This document shows, in pieces, positions 26,274 to 35,918 of a DNA stretch of 64,000 nucleotides. The stretch's first letter is position 1, and each line of letters opens with the position of its first letter. The notes below the pieces were generated by a model. The model was not told the origin of the DNA. It made no database searches and saw nothing but the letters and a program-made list of their open reading frames with translations. The DNA comes from Virgibacillus aidingensis (GTDB taxonomy: Bacteria; Bacillota; Bacilli; Bacillales; Amphibacillaceae). The position numbers and the translations under genes are program-made. The stretch lies in contig NZ_WIXN01000010.1 of the NCBI RefSeq assembly GCF_010994035.1, positions 1 to 64,000 of the forward strand, given 5' to 3'.

Positions 26274-27470
26274 TTACTTTGATAATACTTTATTCACCTT
26301 TTCAATTGCCCAATCAATTTCTTCTTTAGAAATCACCAGCGGCGGGGCAAAACGAATCGTGTTCTCATGTGTTTCTTTACACAATACACCTTGTTCTTTT
26401 AATTCCTCGCAATATTTTCGTACGGGATGATTGAACTCCACACCAATGAACATGCCGCGTGCACGAATTTCCTTCAATTCCGGGTTATCAATTTTTTTCA
26501 GTGCTTTTACGAAGTACTCACCCATTTCAAGTGATTTTTGAACCAGATTTTCCTCTTCAATGACATCAAGCGCAGCTAAAGATACGGCACATGCTAATGG
26601 ATTCCCCCCAAAAGTGGAGCCGTGGGAACCAGGTGTGAATACATCCATGATATCCTTATTGGCTGCAATGGCTGATACCGGGAATACGCCGCCTCCCAAT
26701 GCTTTGCCCATGACATAAATATCAGGAACAACTTCCTCCCACTCACATGCAAACATTTTTCCAGTACGGCCTAAGCCAGTCTGCACTTCATCAGCAATAA
26801 ACAATACATTATTGTCATCACAGATTTGGCGAATTTCTTTTAAGTAACCCTCAGGCGGTATGATAATTCCTGCCTCGCCCTGGATTGGTTCCACGATGAC
26901 AGCTGCCGTATTAGGTGTGATTGCTTCACGAATTGCTTCAATATTTCCGTAATCCACCTTATTAATATTTGGTACAAACGGACCGTAATCCTTTGTTGCA
27001 CCCGGATCATTGGAGAGGGAAATGGCATTCAGCGTTCTCCCGTGGAAGTTCCCTTTGGCAGCTATAACTTCAGCTTTATTATCTTCCACACCTTTCACCT
27101 GATATGCCCAGCGGCGTGCTGCTTTAATTGCAGTTTCGACAGCCTCTACACCTGTATTCATCGGCAATACTTTGTCTTTACCTGTCAGTTCCGCAACCCT
27201 TTTTGTCCATGGGCCCAAAACCTTATTATGAAACGCACGGGAAGTCAGTGTTACCTTGCCTGCCTGCTCTTCCAGGGCAGCAATTATTTTAGGGTGACGG
27301 TGGCCCTGGTTTACTGCAGAATAGGCGCTCAGCATATCCATATATTTATTACCTTCAGGATCGCTCACCCATACCCCTTCAGCTTCTTCCACTACAATTG
27401 GCAGCGGGTGGTAATTGTGCGCGCCGTATTGTTCTGTTTGGTCAATAATTTCCTTCGTAGTTGTCATCAT
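26274..27470 (-). CDS. rocD: Ornithine aminotransferase
   Basis: A 398-residue class III PLP aminotransferase converting ornithine and 2-oxoglutarate to glutamate semialdehyde in arginine catabolism. Visible are [16 protein letters not shown] (cofactor phosphate cup), FHGRTL, the [14 protein letters not shown] motif with its PLP-binding aspartate, and the lysine in VMGKALGGG (near residue 256) that forms the Schiff base. Sequence and length match Bacillus RocD. Two adjacent ATGs follow AGGAGG; the second has better spacing. It stands alone, without rocE or rocF. Confidence 0.95.
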   Translation of the reverse strand: MMTTTKEIIDQTEQYGAHNYHPLPIVVEEAEGVWVSDPEGNKYMDMLSAYSAVNQGHRHPKIIAALEEQAGKVTLTSRAFHNKVLGPWTKRVAELTGKDKVLPMNTGVEAVETAIKAARRWAYQVKGVEDNKAEVIAAKGNFHGRTLNAISLSNDPGATKDYGPFVPNINKVDYGNIEAIREAITPNTAAVIVEPIQGEAGIIIPPEGYLKEIRQICDDNNVLFIADEVQTGLGRTGKMFACEWEEVVPDIYVMGKALGGGVFPVSAIAANKDIMDVFTPGSHGSTFGGNPLACAVSLAALDVIEEENLVQKSLEMGEYFVKALKKIDNPELKEIRARGMFIGVEFNHPVRKYCEELKEQGVLCKETHENTIRFAPPLVISKEEIDWAIEKVNKVLSK

Positions 27471-27711
27471 GATTCCTCCTTTGATTTCCGCAGCAGTTCT
27501 GTTTCTTCTATATGTAGAAAATAGAACACGTTGCAGTAAACTATTTATTTCCTCACTATACTATATATAATAGCAAAAATCATGCATTGAATGGAATATT
27601 ATTAAGAAATCCGGCAGATACATATAAATAGCTTCATACCTGCCATCCAATAAAATAAAAATAACCGGATAACAAAATGGTTAACCGGCTGCAATTCATA
27701 TATCCTGTCTA

Positions 27712-27740
27712 ATAAAAAAACCTCAGGTAGCACTGAGTTC
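27712..27740 (-). terminator. Rho-independent terminator of carD-like gene
   Basis: CTCAG/CTGAG stem with a 6-nt loop and a TTTTTTTA tail on the minus strand, 15 bp after the CarD family gene. Confidence 0.75.
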
Positions 27741-27751
27741 ATCTTCATAAA

Positions 27752-28255
27752 TTAAACTGCTTTTTGTTTTATCATGCTGTGCACTTCTTCCGCTATTTCC
27801 TCCATGGGTTTATCCAATGAAACAGCCAGTTCCTGAAATAAAATATTTTGGATTGATTCCAGCAATTTGCGGTCCTGCTCAGAAAGTCTTTTTTTGTCAC
27901 TGTGCAATTCGTCTTCTTTTCTCATTAACGAATTGGCAACCCGGGAAATTTCCTTGCGTTCTCCTGTTTTAACAATACCGCTGAATTTTTTGTGACGGTC
28001 TCTCGCGTCCTCTACCCATGGAATTCCAGGGTACCGGAAGGATTCCATTATTAATTGGGCTTCCTCTTTATTCATTAGTGACTGCATATTTTTTTCCCCT
28101 GCAGCCTTTGGAATACTTATTGTCAGCTTGGCATCTTCTATTGGATGCATGACGTAGTAGGTTCTCGATACACCACCGATGTTTTTTTCCGAAATATCCT
28201 CTATCTTGCACAAGCCATGCGTTGAATAAATAATCAAATCTCCAACCTGATACAT
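27752..28255 (-). CDS. CarD family transcriptional regulator (YdeB-like)
   Basis: A 167-residue CarD-family protein. The N-terminal Tudor-like RNA polymerase-interaction domain starts at YQVGDLIIYSTHGLCKIEDI and includes SIPKAAGEKNMQSL. The C-terminal helical domain (PGIPWVEDARDRHKKFSGIVKTG, then SEQDRKLLESIQNILFQELA) binds promoter DNA in relatives. Members stabilise or modulate open complexes. The gene is divergent from a marR gene, and the two promoters overlap in a palindrome at 28326-28344. Confidence 0.92.
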   Translation of the reverse strand: MYQVGDLIIYSTHGLCKIEDISEKNIGGVSRTYYVMHPIEDAKLTISIPKAAGEKNMQSLMNKEEAQLIMESFRYPGIPWVEDARDRHKKFSGIVKTGERKEISRVANSLMRKEDELHSDKKRLSEQDRKLLESIQNILFQELAVSLDKPMEEIAEEVHSMIKQKAV

Positions 28256-28303
28256 TTGCCTGGCTCCTTCTATTTATATATTGTCAACTAAGTTTACAAT
28301 AAT

Positions 28304-28332
28304 ATTATATACTATTTTACGTGTTTTGTCAA
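28304..28332 (-). promoter_or_regulatory. Promoter of the carD-like gene
   Basis: On the minus strand TTGACA (28327-28332), a 17-nt spacer and TATAAT (28304-28309): a full-consensus SigA promoter. Its -35 box is one arm of the inverted repeat at 28326-28344. Confidence 0.88.
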
Positions 28333-28344
28333 TTTGGTTGACAA
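28326..28344. promoter_or_regulatory. Palindrome joining two divergent -35 boxes, likely operator
   Basis: TTGTCAA-N5-TTGACAA is a perfect inverted repeat containing the -35 hexamers of both the carD-like and marR-like promoters. A partial further copy (TTGTCAACTAAG) lies at 28281. A dimeric regulator bound here, the MarR protein being the obvious candidate, would block both promoters. Confidence 0.6.
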
Positions 28345-28366
28345 GATGTGAGCTGTTTAATATAGT
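28338..28366 (+). promoter_or_regulatory. Promoter of the marR-like gene
   Basis: TTGACA (28338-28343), a 17-nt spacer and TATAGT (28361-28366) precede the MarR family gene by about 35 bp. Confidence 0.85.
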
Positions 28367-28399
28367 ATATTCCGTAATCAACGTACAGGGGGGAAATGG

Positions 28400-28828
28400 A
28401 TGAGTTATGAACTGAAGGAGCTGGACCTATTTGATGTTTTGAGTGAACGCCACTCTCAGCTCAGAAAAATCACGGAAAAGCAATGGAATGACAATAATGA
28501 TATTAAACTATCCAATTCAGAATGGTATATTATGGCCAGAATTTACAAGAAGCAGCCTACCATCGCCTTTGTTTCCAGAAATGTGGACATTTCGAGACAG
28601 GCTACACATAAATTCATTAAAAATCTTGAAACAAAAGGCCTGGTTGAAATAAGCAACGCAAAACATAATAAAAAGGATAAATGCATTCGGTTAACGAGCC
28701 TGGGTAATGCCTGCTATGAAAAAAATGAAGCACTAAAAGCCGCGTTGGAGAAAAGAATTTCTGACCGTATTGGTTATGAGCAGATGCAATTGCTTAAAAA
28801 TATTTTAAAAGAGGATTGGGGTTTATAA
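28400..28828 (+). CDS. MarR family transcriptional regulator
   Basis: A 142-residue winged-helix regulator. Dimerisation helices flank the DNA-binding part: PTIAFVSRNVDISRQATHKFIKNLETKGLVEI (about residues 53-84) is the helix-turn-helix, and HNKKDKCIRLTSLG is the wing. It starts behind GGGGGG. It is divergent from the CarD family gene, and the palindrome between them is the likely binding site, so it may autoregulate and control carD. No effector can be deduced. Confidence 0.9.
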   Translation: MSYELKELDLFDVLSERHSQLRKITEKQWNDNNDIKLSNSEWYIMARIYKKQPTIAFVSRNVDISRQATHKFIKNLETKGLVEISNAKHNKKDKCIRLTSLGNACYEKNEALKAALEKRISDRIGYEQMQLLKNILKEDWGL

Positions 28829-29169
28829 TATTCACCCGGTCCAACGCAGTTATACAGGGGAAGTTCCATTTGGAGTAATGATGCTTAATGTTATATACGG
28901 GAAAGAAGGATAAAACTAAAAACGCCTTACTTCAGCATAATTGTCCGAGTTAAGATCTCAGTATGCCGGTGACACATTAGCTGTTAGAGCAATTAGCTGC
29001 TTCATTAAAAAAGCAGAAGATGAGGAAGTCTGCTCAATTGGTGAGCTCGGGAACCCCAATATACTTAAACCTGATTCAAAAATGAAAGTGAAGAAGCTTA
29101 GTTTTTTACGGGCGCAATGATCCATGGGTCTGATCGGAATTTCTTCCTCTATCCACCATAACTTCCAGA
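28829..29169. other. Intergenic region with a possible coding remnant
   Basis: Plus-strand frame around 28960-29120 stays open (YAGDTLAVRAISCFIKK, then EVCSIGELGNPNILKP, ending in a stop after LSFLRAQ), but without a start or ribosome binding site. I do not recognise it. No menC remnant was seen on the minus strand, where the end of a B. subtilis-type men operon would place it. Confidence 0.35.
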
Positions 29170-29216
29170 AAAATAGCGGGTAAAATCATCTGGCTATGAC
29201 CTTACCCGCTAACTTT
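29170..29216 (-). terminator. Rho-independent terminator of the men operon
   Basis: On the minus strand AGCGGGTAA/TTACCCGCT with an ATTTTTCT tail, 16 bp after the menE stop, so the operon ends at menE. Confidence 0.85.
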
Positions 29217-29231
29217 AGTATGTGTTAAATT

Positions 29232-30683
29232 TTATTGCAGCAGTTTCCATAATCGATCTCTCACCAGCTTGTTTGATGCATTCCTGGGCAGCTCATCCAC
29301 AAAATAAACCTTTGCTGGAACTTTATAGCCTGCCAATTTGGTGTTGGCATATTGTCGTACTTCCGCTTCGGTCAGCTTGTCATTTTCCCTCACAATAAAC
29401 GCTGCAGGGACCTTGCCCCATTTGGGATCATCTTTTCCTGTTACACCAGCCTCTTTCACACCTTGCATACCTGTCAGCACGCTTTCTATTTCCGATGGAT
29501 ATACATTTTCTCCTCCGGAAATAATTAAATCCTTCCTCCTGTCCACAACATACAAAAATCCTTCGCCGTCTGTATAGCCCAGGTCCCCTGTAGCCAGCCA
29601 GCCATCCTTGAACGCCTTGAGGTTTTCTTCTTCTTTTTTATAATACCCTGTTGTCACCATAGGACCTTTTACCAGGATTTCCCCGACACCATCCTCACCG
29701 GCATTGTTAATTTTCAGCTGCGCAGGGAATAGGGGCTTGCCTGCAGAACCAAGTTTTTCAAGCGCATTTGAAGCGCTTAGTGTAATGATTTGTGATGCTG
29801 TTTCTGTCATGCCAAATGACTGAATGACAGGCACATTTTTTTCCTTCGCTTTTTTCAGGAGGACTTTTGGGACAGGCCCTCCTCCAAGCAGGATGCAGCG
29901 AAATGCCGCTGGATAGCGGTGCTCTCCCAGCTGGTCCACAAGTTGCTGCAGCATAACAGTAACTGCCGAAACAATCGTAACGCCTTGTTTCATAATGGCT
30001 TCCTGTACTGTTTCCGCCTCAAATTTCCCGAGCAGATAAACTGGCATACCGTACACCACACTCCGTATCAGGATGGACAGCCCGCTTACGTGAAAAACCG
30101 GCAATGCAGCAAGCCATTTATCCTTTTCGGATAATCCCAGATTCAAAAGGGAGCCAATAGCACTCCACCAGTGATTGCCATATGTATGGATAACTCCTTT
30201 GGGAAAACCTGTAGTCCCGGAAGTGTACATGATCGTAAACGGATCGTTTAATGAAATTTCCATATTCAATTGCACAGGTTTTTCCTCCATCTTATTCACT
30301 TCCGAAAAAGCTTTCACTGCAGGCACGTCCAATGCTGCTCCTTTTTCTTTCATTTCATCATTTGTCAATAAAACGGACACATCTGCATCATTTACTTGAT
30401 AACGAAGCTCATTGTTCGCCAGTTTTGTATTCAGCAATACAGCAACCGCGCCAAGGTAGCTTATTCCATGGATCGCAATTACCATGGATAATGCATTTGA
30501 AGACAAGATGCCGACATGGCAGTTTTTTCCCACACCAATTGATGCCAATTTTCTTGCATATTGCTGACTTTCCTCTTTCAAGCGTTTAAAAGAGACTGTG
30601 GTGCCATCCGAAAGTTCCACTGCTGTTTTATTTGGTGAAATATCTGCCTGCCTTGTTAGCCAATGGGGAATCACATCTTGCAT
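29232..30683 (-). CDS. menE: 2-succinylbenzoate--CoA ligase
   Basis: A 483-residue adenylate-forming enzyme activating o-succinylbenzoate with CoA and ATP in menaquinone synthesis. Motifs in order: P-loop-like YTSGTTGFPKGV (about residues 150-161), QSFGMTETAS, ATGDLGYTDGEG, and the hinge-lysine region RNASNKLVRD near the C-terminus. It starts behind AAGGAGAT. It is the last gene of menF-D-H-B-E and is separated from menB by 150 bp holding an inverted repeat. The next B. subtilis gene of the pathway, menC, is absent. Confidence 0.95.
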   Translation of the reverse strand: MQDVIPHWLTRQADISPNKTAVELSDGTTVSFKRLKEESQQYARKLASIGVGKNCHVGILSSNALSMVIAIHGISYLGAVAVLLNTKLANNELRYQVNDADVSVLLTNDEMKEKGAALDVPAVKAFSEVNKMEEKPVQLNMEISLNDPFTIMYTSGTTGFPKGVIHTYGNHWWSAIGSLLNLGLSEKDKWLAALPVFHVSGLSILIRSVVYGMPVYLLGKFEAETVQEAIMKQGVTIVSAVTVMLQQLVDQLGEHRYPAAFRCILLGGGPVPKVLLKKAKEKNVPVIQSFGMTETASQIITLSASNALEKLGSAGKPLFPAQLKINNAGEDGVGEILVKGPMVTTGYYKKEEENLKAFKDGWLATGDLGYTDGEGFLYVVDRRKDLIISGGENVYPSEIESVLTGMQGVKEAGVTGKDDPKWGKVPAAFIVRENDKLTEAEVRQYANTKLAGYKVPAKVYFVDELPRNASNKLVRDRLWKLLQ

Positions 30684-30835
30684 ATTTATAATCTCCTTTT
30701 ATAAAAACTCAAAGAAAACCCTTGCCTGTGAACAGCCTGTTTGCCTTATTGCCTAACATACATGGCAAATAAACATAGCTGCAATCACGCAGGAAGGATT
30801 AACAGTTTCCTGCATATCTGGCAAAGGTTTTCAAC

Positions 30836-31654
30836 TTAAGGAAAACGCGGGAACTTTTTGAAGTCCGGCTTTCTTTTCTCTTTAAATGCGTCTCTTCCTT
30901 CTTTTGCTTCATCCGTGGTGTAATACAGGAGCGTTGCGTCACCGCCCATTTGCTGCAGACCTGCAAGGCCATCTGTATCCGCGTTGAAGGATGCTTTCAG
31001 GAAACGAAGGGCTGTTGGTGATTTTTCCAGCATCTCTTCACACCACTGCAATGTTTCCTCCTCCAGTTTTTCCAATGGGACAACTGTATTCACGAGTCCC
31101 ATTTCGTAAGCTTCCTCTGCATTATACTGACGGCACAGGTACCAAATTTCACGGGCGCGCTTATGCCCAACCATGCGTGCAAGAAGACCTGCTCCATAGC
31201 CTGCGTCAAAGCTTCCCACTTTCGGGCCTGTCTGACCGAAAATTGCATTATCCGCTGCAATTGTTAAATCGCAAACAACATGCAATACATGCCCGCCGCC
31301 AATGGCATAGCCGGAAACCATCGCAACGACAGGCTTTGGAATTGTCCGAATTAAACGCTGCAGATCCAGCACATTTAAGCGCGGTACCTGGTCATCCCCA
31401 ACATACCCGCCATGTCCCCTTACAGACTGGTCTCCACCGGAACAAAACGCTTTATCACCTGCACCTGCCAAAATGATAACTCCAATCGAAGAATCATCCC
31501 TGGCATCTGCAAATGCGTCAATCATTTCATTTACTGTTAACGGGGTAAATGCATTCCGCTTCTCCGGACGATTCATTGTTACCTTGGCAATCCCATTATA
31601 TTTCTCATAAATAATTTCTTCATAATCTCTTACTTTTTCCCATTGAACTGTCAT
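30836..31654 (-). CDS. menB: 1,4-dihydroxy-2-naphthoyl-CoA synthase
   Basis: A 272-residue crotonase-fold enzyme closing the naphthoquinone ring from o-succinylbenzoyl-CoA. The [10 protein letters not shown] segment (oxyanion region), the [18 protein letters not shown] helix and [10 protein letters not shown] loop are typical of MenB and complete; the length equals that of Bacillus MenB. It starts behind AGGAGGAGC, 13 bp after menH. Confidence 0.97.
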   Translation of the reverse strand: MTVQWEKVRDYEEIIYEKYNGIAKVTMNRPEKRNAFTPLTVNEMIDAFADARDDSSIGVIILAGAGDKAFCSGGDQSVRGHGGYVGDDQVPRLNVLDLQRLIRTIPKPVVAMVSGYAIGGGHVLHVVCDLTIAADNAIFGQTGPKVGSFDAGYGAGLLARMVGHKRAREIWYLCRQYNAEEAYEMGLVNTVVPLEKLEEETLQWCEEMLEKSPTALRFLKASFNADTDGLAGLQQMGGDATLLYYTTDEAKEGRDAFKEKRKPDFKKFPRFP

Positions 31655-31667
31655 ACTGCTCCTCCTT

Positions 31668-32480
31668 CTAATATGTAATCCTGTTATGCAAAATGAACTC
31701 CCTTACCATTTTACCAAAAATAACTGGCTGTTCCACATGAATTGCATGCCCGGCTTCTTCAATAATTTTCAATTGACTGTTTGGCAGACGTTCATGCATT
31801 CTTTTATTTATACCCGTAAATTTCACATCCAACACGCCCGCAAGCAATAAGGTGGGCATAGTTATTTCCGTAAGTCTGTCCCACCAGGATGGCTGGCTTC
31901 CCGTACCCATAAAACGCAGGGATGAAGCAAGACCTGCTTTTTGTTGTGCAAGCCGTTCTGCTCTAATGGCAGCTTTTTTTTCTGCAGCCAGATGATGTTG
32001 TGTATTAAATAGTGGGATTTTCTCCCAAAAATCAACAAATCGCTCTACACCTTCACCCTCCACACGCTGTGCCAGCTTTTCATCCCTTGCCCGCCGTTCC
32101 TCTCGTTCTTTTTCGGCAGCAAGACCCGGGGAAGCACTTTCCAAAATAAGCGAGGATACTTTTTCCGGATATATCATGGTATAGGATAAAGCTGTCCTTC
32201 CACCCATGGAATAGCCAAGCAGATGAAAACTTGGCAAATTAAGATGCGAAAATAACTGATGCAAATCCCTGCATGCCTCTTCCATGAATGTAATGTCAGG
32301 TGCATCAGTTTTCCCGTGCCCGGGCAAATCCACTGTAATAATCTGCAAATCTGATTGCCAATCCTTGATAAAATTTGCCCATGTTTTACTGCTCCCAGTA
32401 AAGCCGTGCAGCAGGACAAGCGGCTCTCCGGTTCCATAAATTTCGTACCAGTAGGTATTTTCCCCGATGGAATAATACAT
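31668..32480 (-). CDS. menH: SHCHC synthase (MenH)
   Basis: An alpha/beta-hydrolase of 270 residues making 2-succinyl-6-hydroxy-2,4-cyclohexadiene-1-carboxylate. I place the start at the ATG at 32480, just after the menD stop (GGGGTAAGAAAATG); the ORF extends upstream into menD without a better site. The oxyanion [12 protein letters not shown], the nucleophile elbow [12 protein letters not shown] (Ser about 102) and the C-terminal [11 protein letters not shown] histidine complete the triad. Position between menD and menB is the usual one. Confidence 0.93.
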   Translation of the reverse strand: MYYSIGENTYWYEIYGTGEPLVLLHGFTGSSKTWANFIKDWQSDLQIITVDLPGHGKTDAPDITFMEEACRDLHQLFSHLNLPSFHLLGYSMGGRTALSYTMIYPEKVSSLILESASPGLAAEKEREERRARDEKLAQRVEGEGVERFVDFWEKIPLFNTQHHLAAEKKAAIRAERLAQQKAGLASSLRFMGTGSQPSWWDRLTEITMPTLLLAGVLDVKFTGINKRMHERLPNSQLKIIEEAGHAIHVEQPVIFGKMVREFILHNRITY

Positions 32481-32484
32481 TTTC

Positions 32485-34227
32485 TTACCCCATTTCCGAC
32501 AGAATTTCCTGTTCAATTGCCTGCCATTTCTGTTTGTGCCAGTTCAGGTTTTCCGTCCGGTCTGTTTTTACTTCTACTACAGAAAGACCATGGTATAGGT
32601 AACTGTTTTTCAAGGCAATTTTTAATGTCTCTTCTGTTTCTGCTGCAGCATATTTTCCTCCGTACATGGAAACAGCTTCCTTAAAATCAATATCAAGCGG
32701 TGTGCCGAACAATGCTTCAAAATGCTTCGGATCTTTTGATTGGGGTAAAAAGGAAAAAATACCGCCGCCATTATTATTGACGACTAAAATCGTAATATTT
32801 AAATTATAGTGTTTTGCAGCTAAAAGTCCGTTCATATCGTGGAAAAAAGATAAATCCCCCAGGATCAGTGTAACCAGAGTACCGGATGCTGCGGCTCCCA
32901 GGGCGCTTGAAACCATTCCATCGATGCCATTCGCCCCGCGATTTCCAAGGACAGAAAGGTTTTTATCAGTGGTAAGGAAAAAAGTATCGAGGTCACGTAT
33001 GGCCATACTGTTGCCAACATAGATGGTACTGTTATCAGGAATAACTTCCATCAGTCCTCTGACTGCTTCCCCCTCGGTTATTTCCTTATCACCTTTTTCC
33101 ATCAAAAGTTTTTTTGAAATCCGGTTCATCTGCAGCCACTTGGATAGCCAATCTTCATTCCTGTCTACTGTCTGCTCCGATGCTTCAAGGTCTTCACATA
33201 GCAATGATGCTTCAGCAAAAATAATTTCCGTCCGGTTACCGGCGGGTTCCCGGTAGCCGCTGTCATTTTCCACAACAAATTGCTGTACATCTTTATGCTG
33301 TTTTACATAAAACAAATACGGCTTTGAAACAGGCATAGCCCCAAATCGGACAATAACGTCAGGTTTCAATTCTTTACGGATGTCTTCATTTCTTAAAAAT
33401 GCATCATAACTTTCAATAACCGGCCCTTTATGGTGGGAACCGGCACGAACCTGTGATAACGGATCCGCCAGCACGGGCCATCCCCATTTTACGGCAAGCT
33501 TTGTTATTTGCCCGGCAAAATCCTCATCCACTTGCGGTCCGCAAACAAAAATTCCTTTTTTTTTATTCCTTAACCGGCCGATCAGTTCCTCCAGCTGCTC
33601 CTTTGTTAGACGTTTCTTCCCTTTCAAAACTGGTGCAAATGAATTTTTTTCGCGTGAAGTGTCCCAAACATTTTCCAATGAAAAATTGGGAGAAAGCGGT
33701 TCACGAAAAGGAAAGTTTAAGTGAACCGGTCCAGGATTCCCTTCCTTTGCCGTGAAAACAGCACGGGCAGCTTTGCTTCTTGCATAATTCAGCATTTCAG
33801 GAGAAGCTTCCGGAAGGGACATTTCATGAAACCATTTAACATAATCCCCATAGAGCTTTACTTGCTCGATTGCTTGCGGGGCCCCAACGTCACGCAGTTC
33901 ATGCGGCCGATCGGCAGTAAGGACCACAAGCGGCACCCGGCTGTATTTTGCTTCCACGATAGCCGGAAAATAATTGGCAGCAGCTGTCCCCGATGAACAG
34001 ATTAATGCTACAGGCTGCTTTGTTTTTTTGGCCATGCCCAAAGCAAAAAATGCTGCCGAACGTTCGTCAATGATTACCCATTCCCTGATATTTTCATTCT
34101 CGGCAGCAGGGATTGCGAGCGGAGTCGACCGGGAACCAGGTGAAATGATTGCATCGGTCAGCCCGCTTCTTGTTAATTCATCTATAAAATTAGCAGTATA
34201 TCGAGTTAAAACCTCTATATGGTCCAT
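32485..34227 (-). CDS. menD: SEPHCHC synthase (MenD)
   Basis: A 580-residue thiamine diphosphate enzyme condensing isochorismate with the succinic semialdehyde moiety from 2-oxoglutarate. The N-terminal domain has SPGSRSTPLA and the catalytic glutamate region CSSGTAAANYFPAI; the ThDP/magnesium motif is GDLSFFHDMNGL ... NNNGGGIFS near residues 440-475. The start is the ATG at 34227, 5 nt after GGAGG. It follows menF directly, the two stop/start regions touching. Confidence 0.96.
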   Translation of the reverse strand: MDHIEVLTRYTANFIDELTRSGLTDAIISPGSRSTPLAIPAAENENIREWVIIDERSAAFFALGMAKKTKQPVALICSSGTAAANYFPAIVEAKYSRVPLVVLTADRPHELRDVGAPQAIEQVKLYGDYVKWFHEMSLPEASPEMLNYARSKAARAVFTAKEGNPGPVHLNFPFREPLSPNFSLENVWDTSREKNSFAPVLKGKKRLTKEQLEELIGRLRNKKKGIFVCGPQVDEDFAGQITKLAVKWGWPVLADPLSQVRAGSHHKGPVIESYDAFLRNEDIRKELKPDVIVRFGAMPVSKPYLFYVKQHKDVQQFVVENDSGYREPAGNRTEIIFAEASLLCEDLEASEQTVDRNEDWLSKWLQMNRISKKLLMEKGDKEITEGEAVRGLMEVIPDNSTIYVGNSMAIRDLDTFFLTTDKNLSVLGNRGANGIDGMVSSALGAAASGTLVTLILGDLSFFHDMNGLLAAKHYNLNITILVVNNNGGGIFSFLPQSKDPKHFEALFGTPLDIDFKEAVSMYGGKYAAAETEETLKIALKNSYLYHGLSVVEVKTDRTENLNWHKQKWQAIEQEILSEMG

Positions 34228-34228
34228 G

Positions 34229-35614
34229 TTACCCTCCAAAGACTGTCAGCATTGGCAAAAATTTAATATTTGTTTCTTCATATTCCTTTTCTGCATCCGA
34301 ATCCTTCACAATTCCGCATCCGGCAAACAGGGATGCTTCATCTCCCTGAATCAGTCCGGATCTTATGGCAACAGCAAACTCCCCGTTCCGGCTGCTGTCC
34401 AGCCAGCCAACAGGCGCGCCATACCAGCCCCGGTCAAGCAGCTCATTGTCTCTAATAAATTGCAATGAAGCATCACGGGGGGTACCGCCCAAAGCCGGTG
34501 TTGGATGCAGTTCACCGATAATATCAAAAATACTGTAGCCATCCTTTAAGGTTGCCGTTACAGGTGTATATAAATGCTGCAGATTTTTCAGCGGATATAT
34601 AACCGGCTCGGCTGGAATATCCACATTAGTGCAATACTTTTTCATTCCCTCTTTAATCATTCGAACAACAAAGTCATGTTCTTCGCGATTTTTCGAATCA
34701 TTCAGCAAAGATTGTCCAATTTTCTTATCTTCCTCTATCGTTTCCCCTCTTGGGGCCGTACCGGCAAGACAGGTGGAAAGCAGCTGGTTCTGCTCCACTT
34801 TCACCAGGCGCTCAGGTGTAGCACCGACAAAACAATCCGATTCTTTTTCAAAAGCAAAAATATAGCTGTTCGGCTGCTTATCAAGAAGCTCCTGCAGCAC
34901 TTGGCTGATATTGGCTTGTTTACTCAGTTTGATACGCAATTCTCTGGCAAGCACAATCTTTTGTGCCTGTTTTGCCTGTATTTCCGCGGTAGCTTTCATG
35001 ACAGTGTCTTTCCATCTTTCGGGTTCTATTTCTTTTTTATTTAAAATGGATAAGGAGTCTTCCGGGATAGGGCTTTTTGCTAATAACATCTCTTCTGCTT
35101 TTGCCAGTTCATTGGCAAGCTGGACGGGATGGTCATCTTTATTTATAAGAATATTCATTGTAAAATAATGCCTTTTATTATAAACGGTAAGCATATATGC
35201 AGGTATGATAAACTGGCTTGGCTGGAAGTTTCTCCATAAATCTGTCTGTTCCTTTTTCGGATCAAAGGACATCCCGCCAAGTGTTACGACTCCAGTACCG
35301 GGAACATTTTCCTCCTGATGGATTATTGCTTTACTCCGGATATCTTCCCACTCTTCCTCAGTTACAAGGAAGCGGTTATTTTTGGCAGTGATTTCATGGA
35401 CATTACCAACCCCGGCAATCGTGAATGTATCTGCGGTGCTTGTCCAGTAAACACGATCTCTATTCATATATTTGGCAGCTTCAAAGAAATGAAGCGGATC
35501 GGTGAATTTCACTTTTTTCGTAATACTCACGAGCTGAAAATTTTCCCCGGGCGCAATACGCTGTATCGCCTGACCCAGTAATGCCTCCAGCTCTTTCTCT
35601 TTTATTTCAATCAT
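34229..35614 (-). CDS. menF: Isochorismate synthase (MenF)
   Basis: A 461-residue chorismate-utilising enzyme producing isochorismate, the first committed step to menaquinone. The catalytic domain includes KIVLAREL, ATPERLV, CLAGTAPRG, HPTPALGGTPRD and the final GWYGAPVGW and FAGCGIVKDSD segments, all characteristic. The start is the ATG at 35614 after GGAGG (8-nt spacing); the longer ORF start has no site. It is the first gene of the men operon. Confidence 0.95.
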   Translation of the reverse strand: MIEIKEKELEALLGQAIQRIAPGENFQLVSITKKVKFTDPLHFFEAAKYMNRDRVYWTSTADTFTIAGVGNVHEITAKNNRFLVTEEEWEDIRSKAIIHQEENVPGTGVVTLGGMSFDPKKEQTDLWRNFQPSQFIIPAYMLTVYNKRHYFTMNILINKDDHPVQLANELAKAEEMLLAKSPIPEDSLSILNKKEIEPERWKDTVMKATAEIQAKQAQKIVLARELRIKLSKQANISQVLQELLDKQPNSYIFAFEKESDCFVGATPERLVKVEQNQLLSTCLAGTAPRGETIEEDKKIGQSLLNDSKNREEHDFVVRMIKEGMKKYCTNVDIPAEPVIYPLKNLQHLYTPVTATLKDGYSIFDIIGELHPTPALGGTPRDASLQFIRDNELLDRGWYGAPVGWLDSSRNGEFAVAIRSGLIQGDEASLFAGCGIVKDSDAEKEYEETNIKFLPMLTVFGG

Positions 35615-35649
35615 CTGTATACCTCCAAAATGGCAAACTCCCATTTATT

Positions 35650-35678
35650 ATTCTATTCTCTTTTGGCCTGATTCTCAA
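35650..35678 (-). promoter_or_regulatory. men operon promoter
   Basis: On the minus strand TTGAGA (35673-35678), a 17-nt spacer and TAGAAT (35650-35655) lie about 35 bp upstream of the menF start. Confidence 0.6.
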
Positions 35679-35856
35679 GGAAATCCTATTTTGTTACAGA
35701 AATCTGCTTAGACTGCCGGGAATTCTTGCTGCCATCCACAATGAAAAACGTTAAATCCAATGGCTGCAGCCATCCTGCTGATTTAAAAGACAATTTTCAT
35801 GGAAGTTTATAAAGTAATGTGCAATTGAATACTATGTTCGCACAACTCCCCATAAA

Positions 35857-35885
35857 TTGACACCTTGCGCCGATTTGCCTAAAAT
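35857..35885 (+). promoter_or_regulatory. menA promoter
   Basis: TTGACA (35857-35862), a 17-nt spacer and TAAAAT (35880-35885), upstream of menA and divergent from the men operon promoter. Confidence 0.8.
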
Positions 35886-35918
35886 AAGTATGATGCAGTG
35901 AATTTAGGGGGAACTGTA

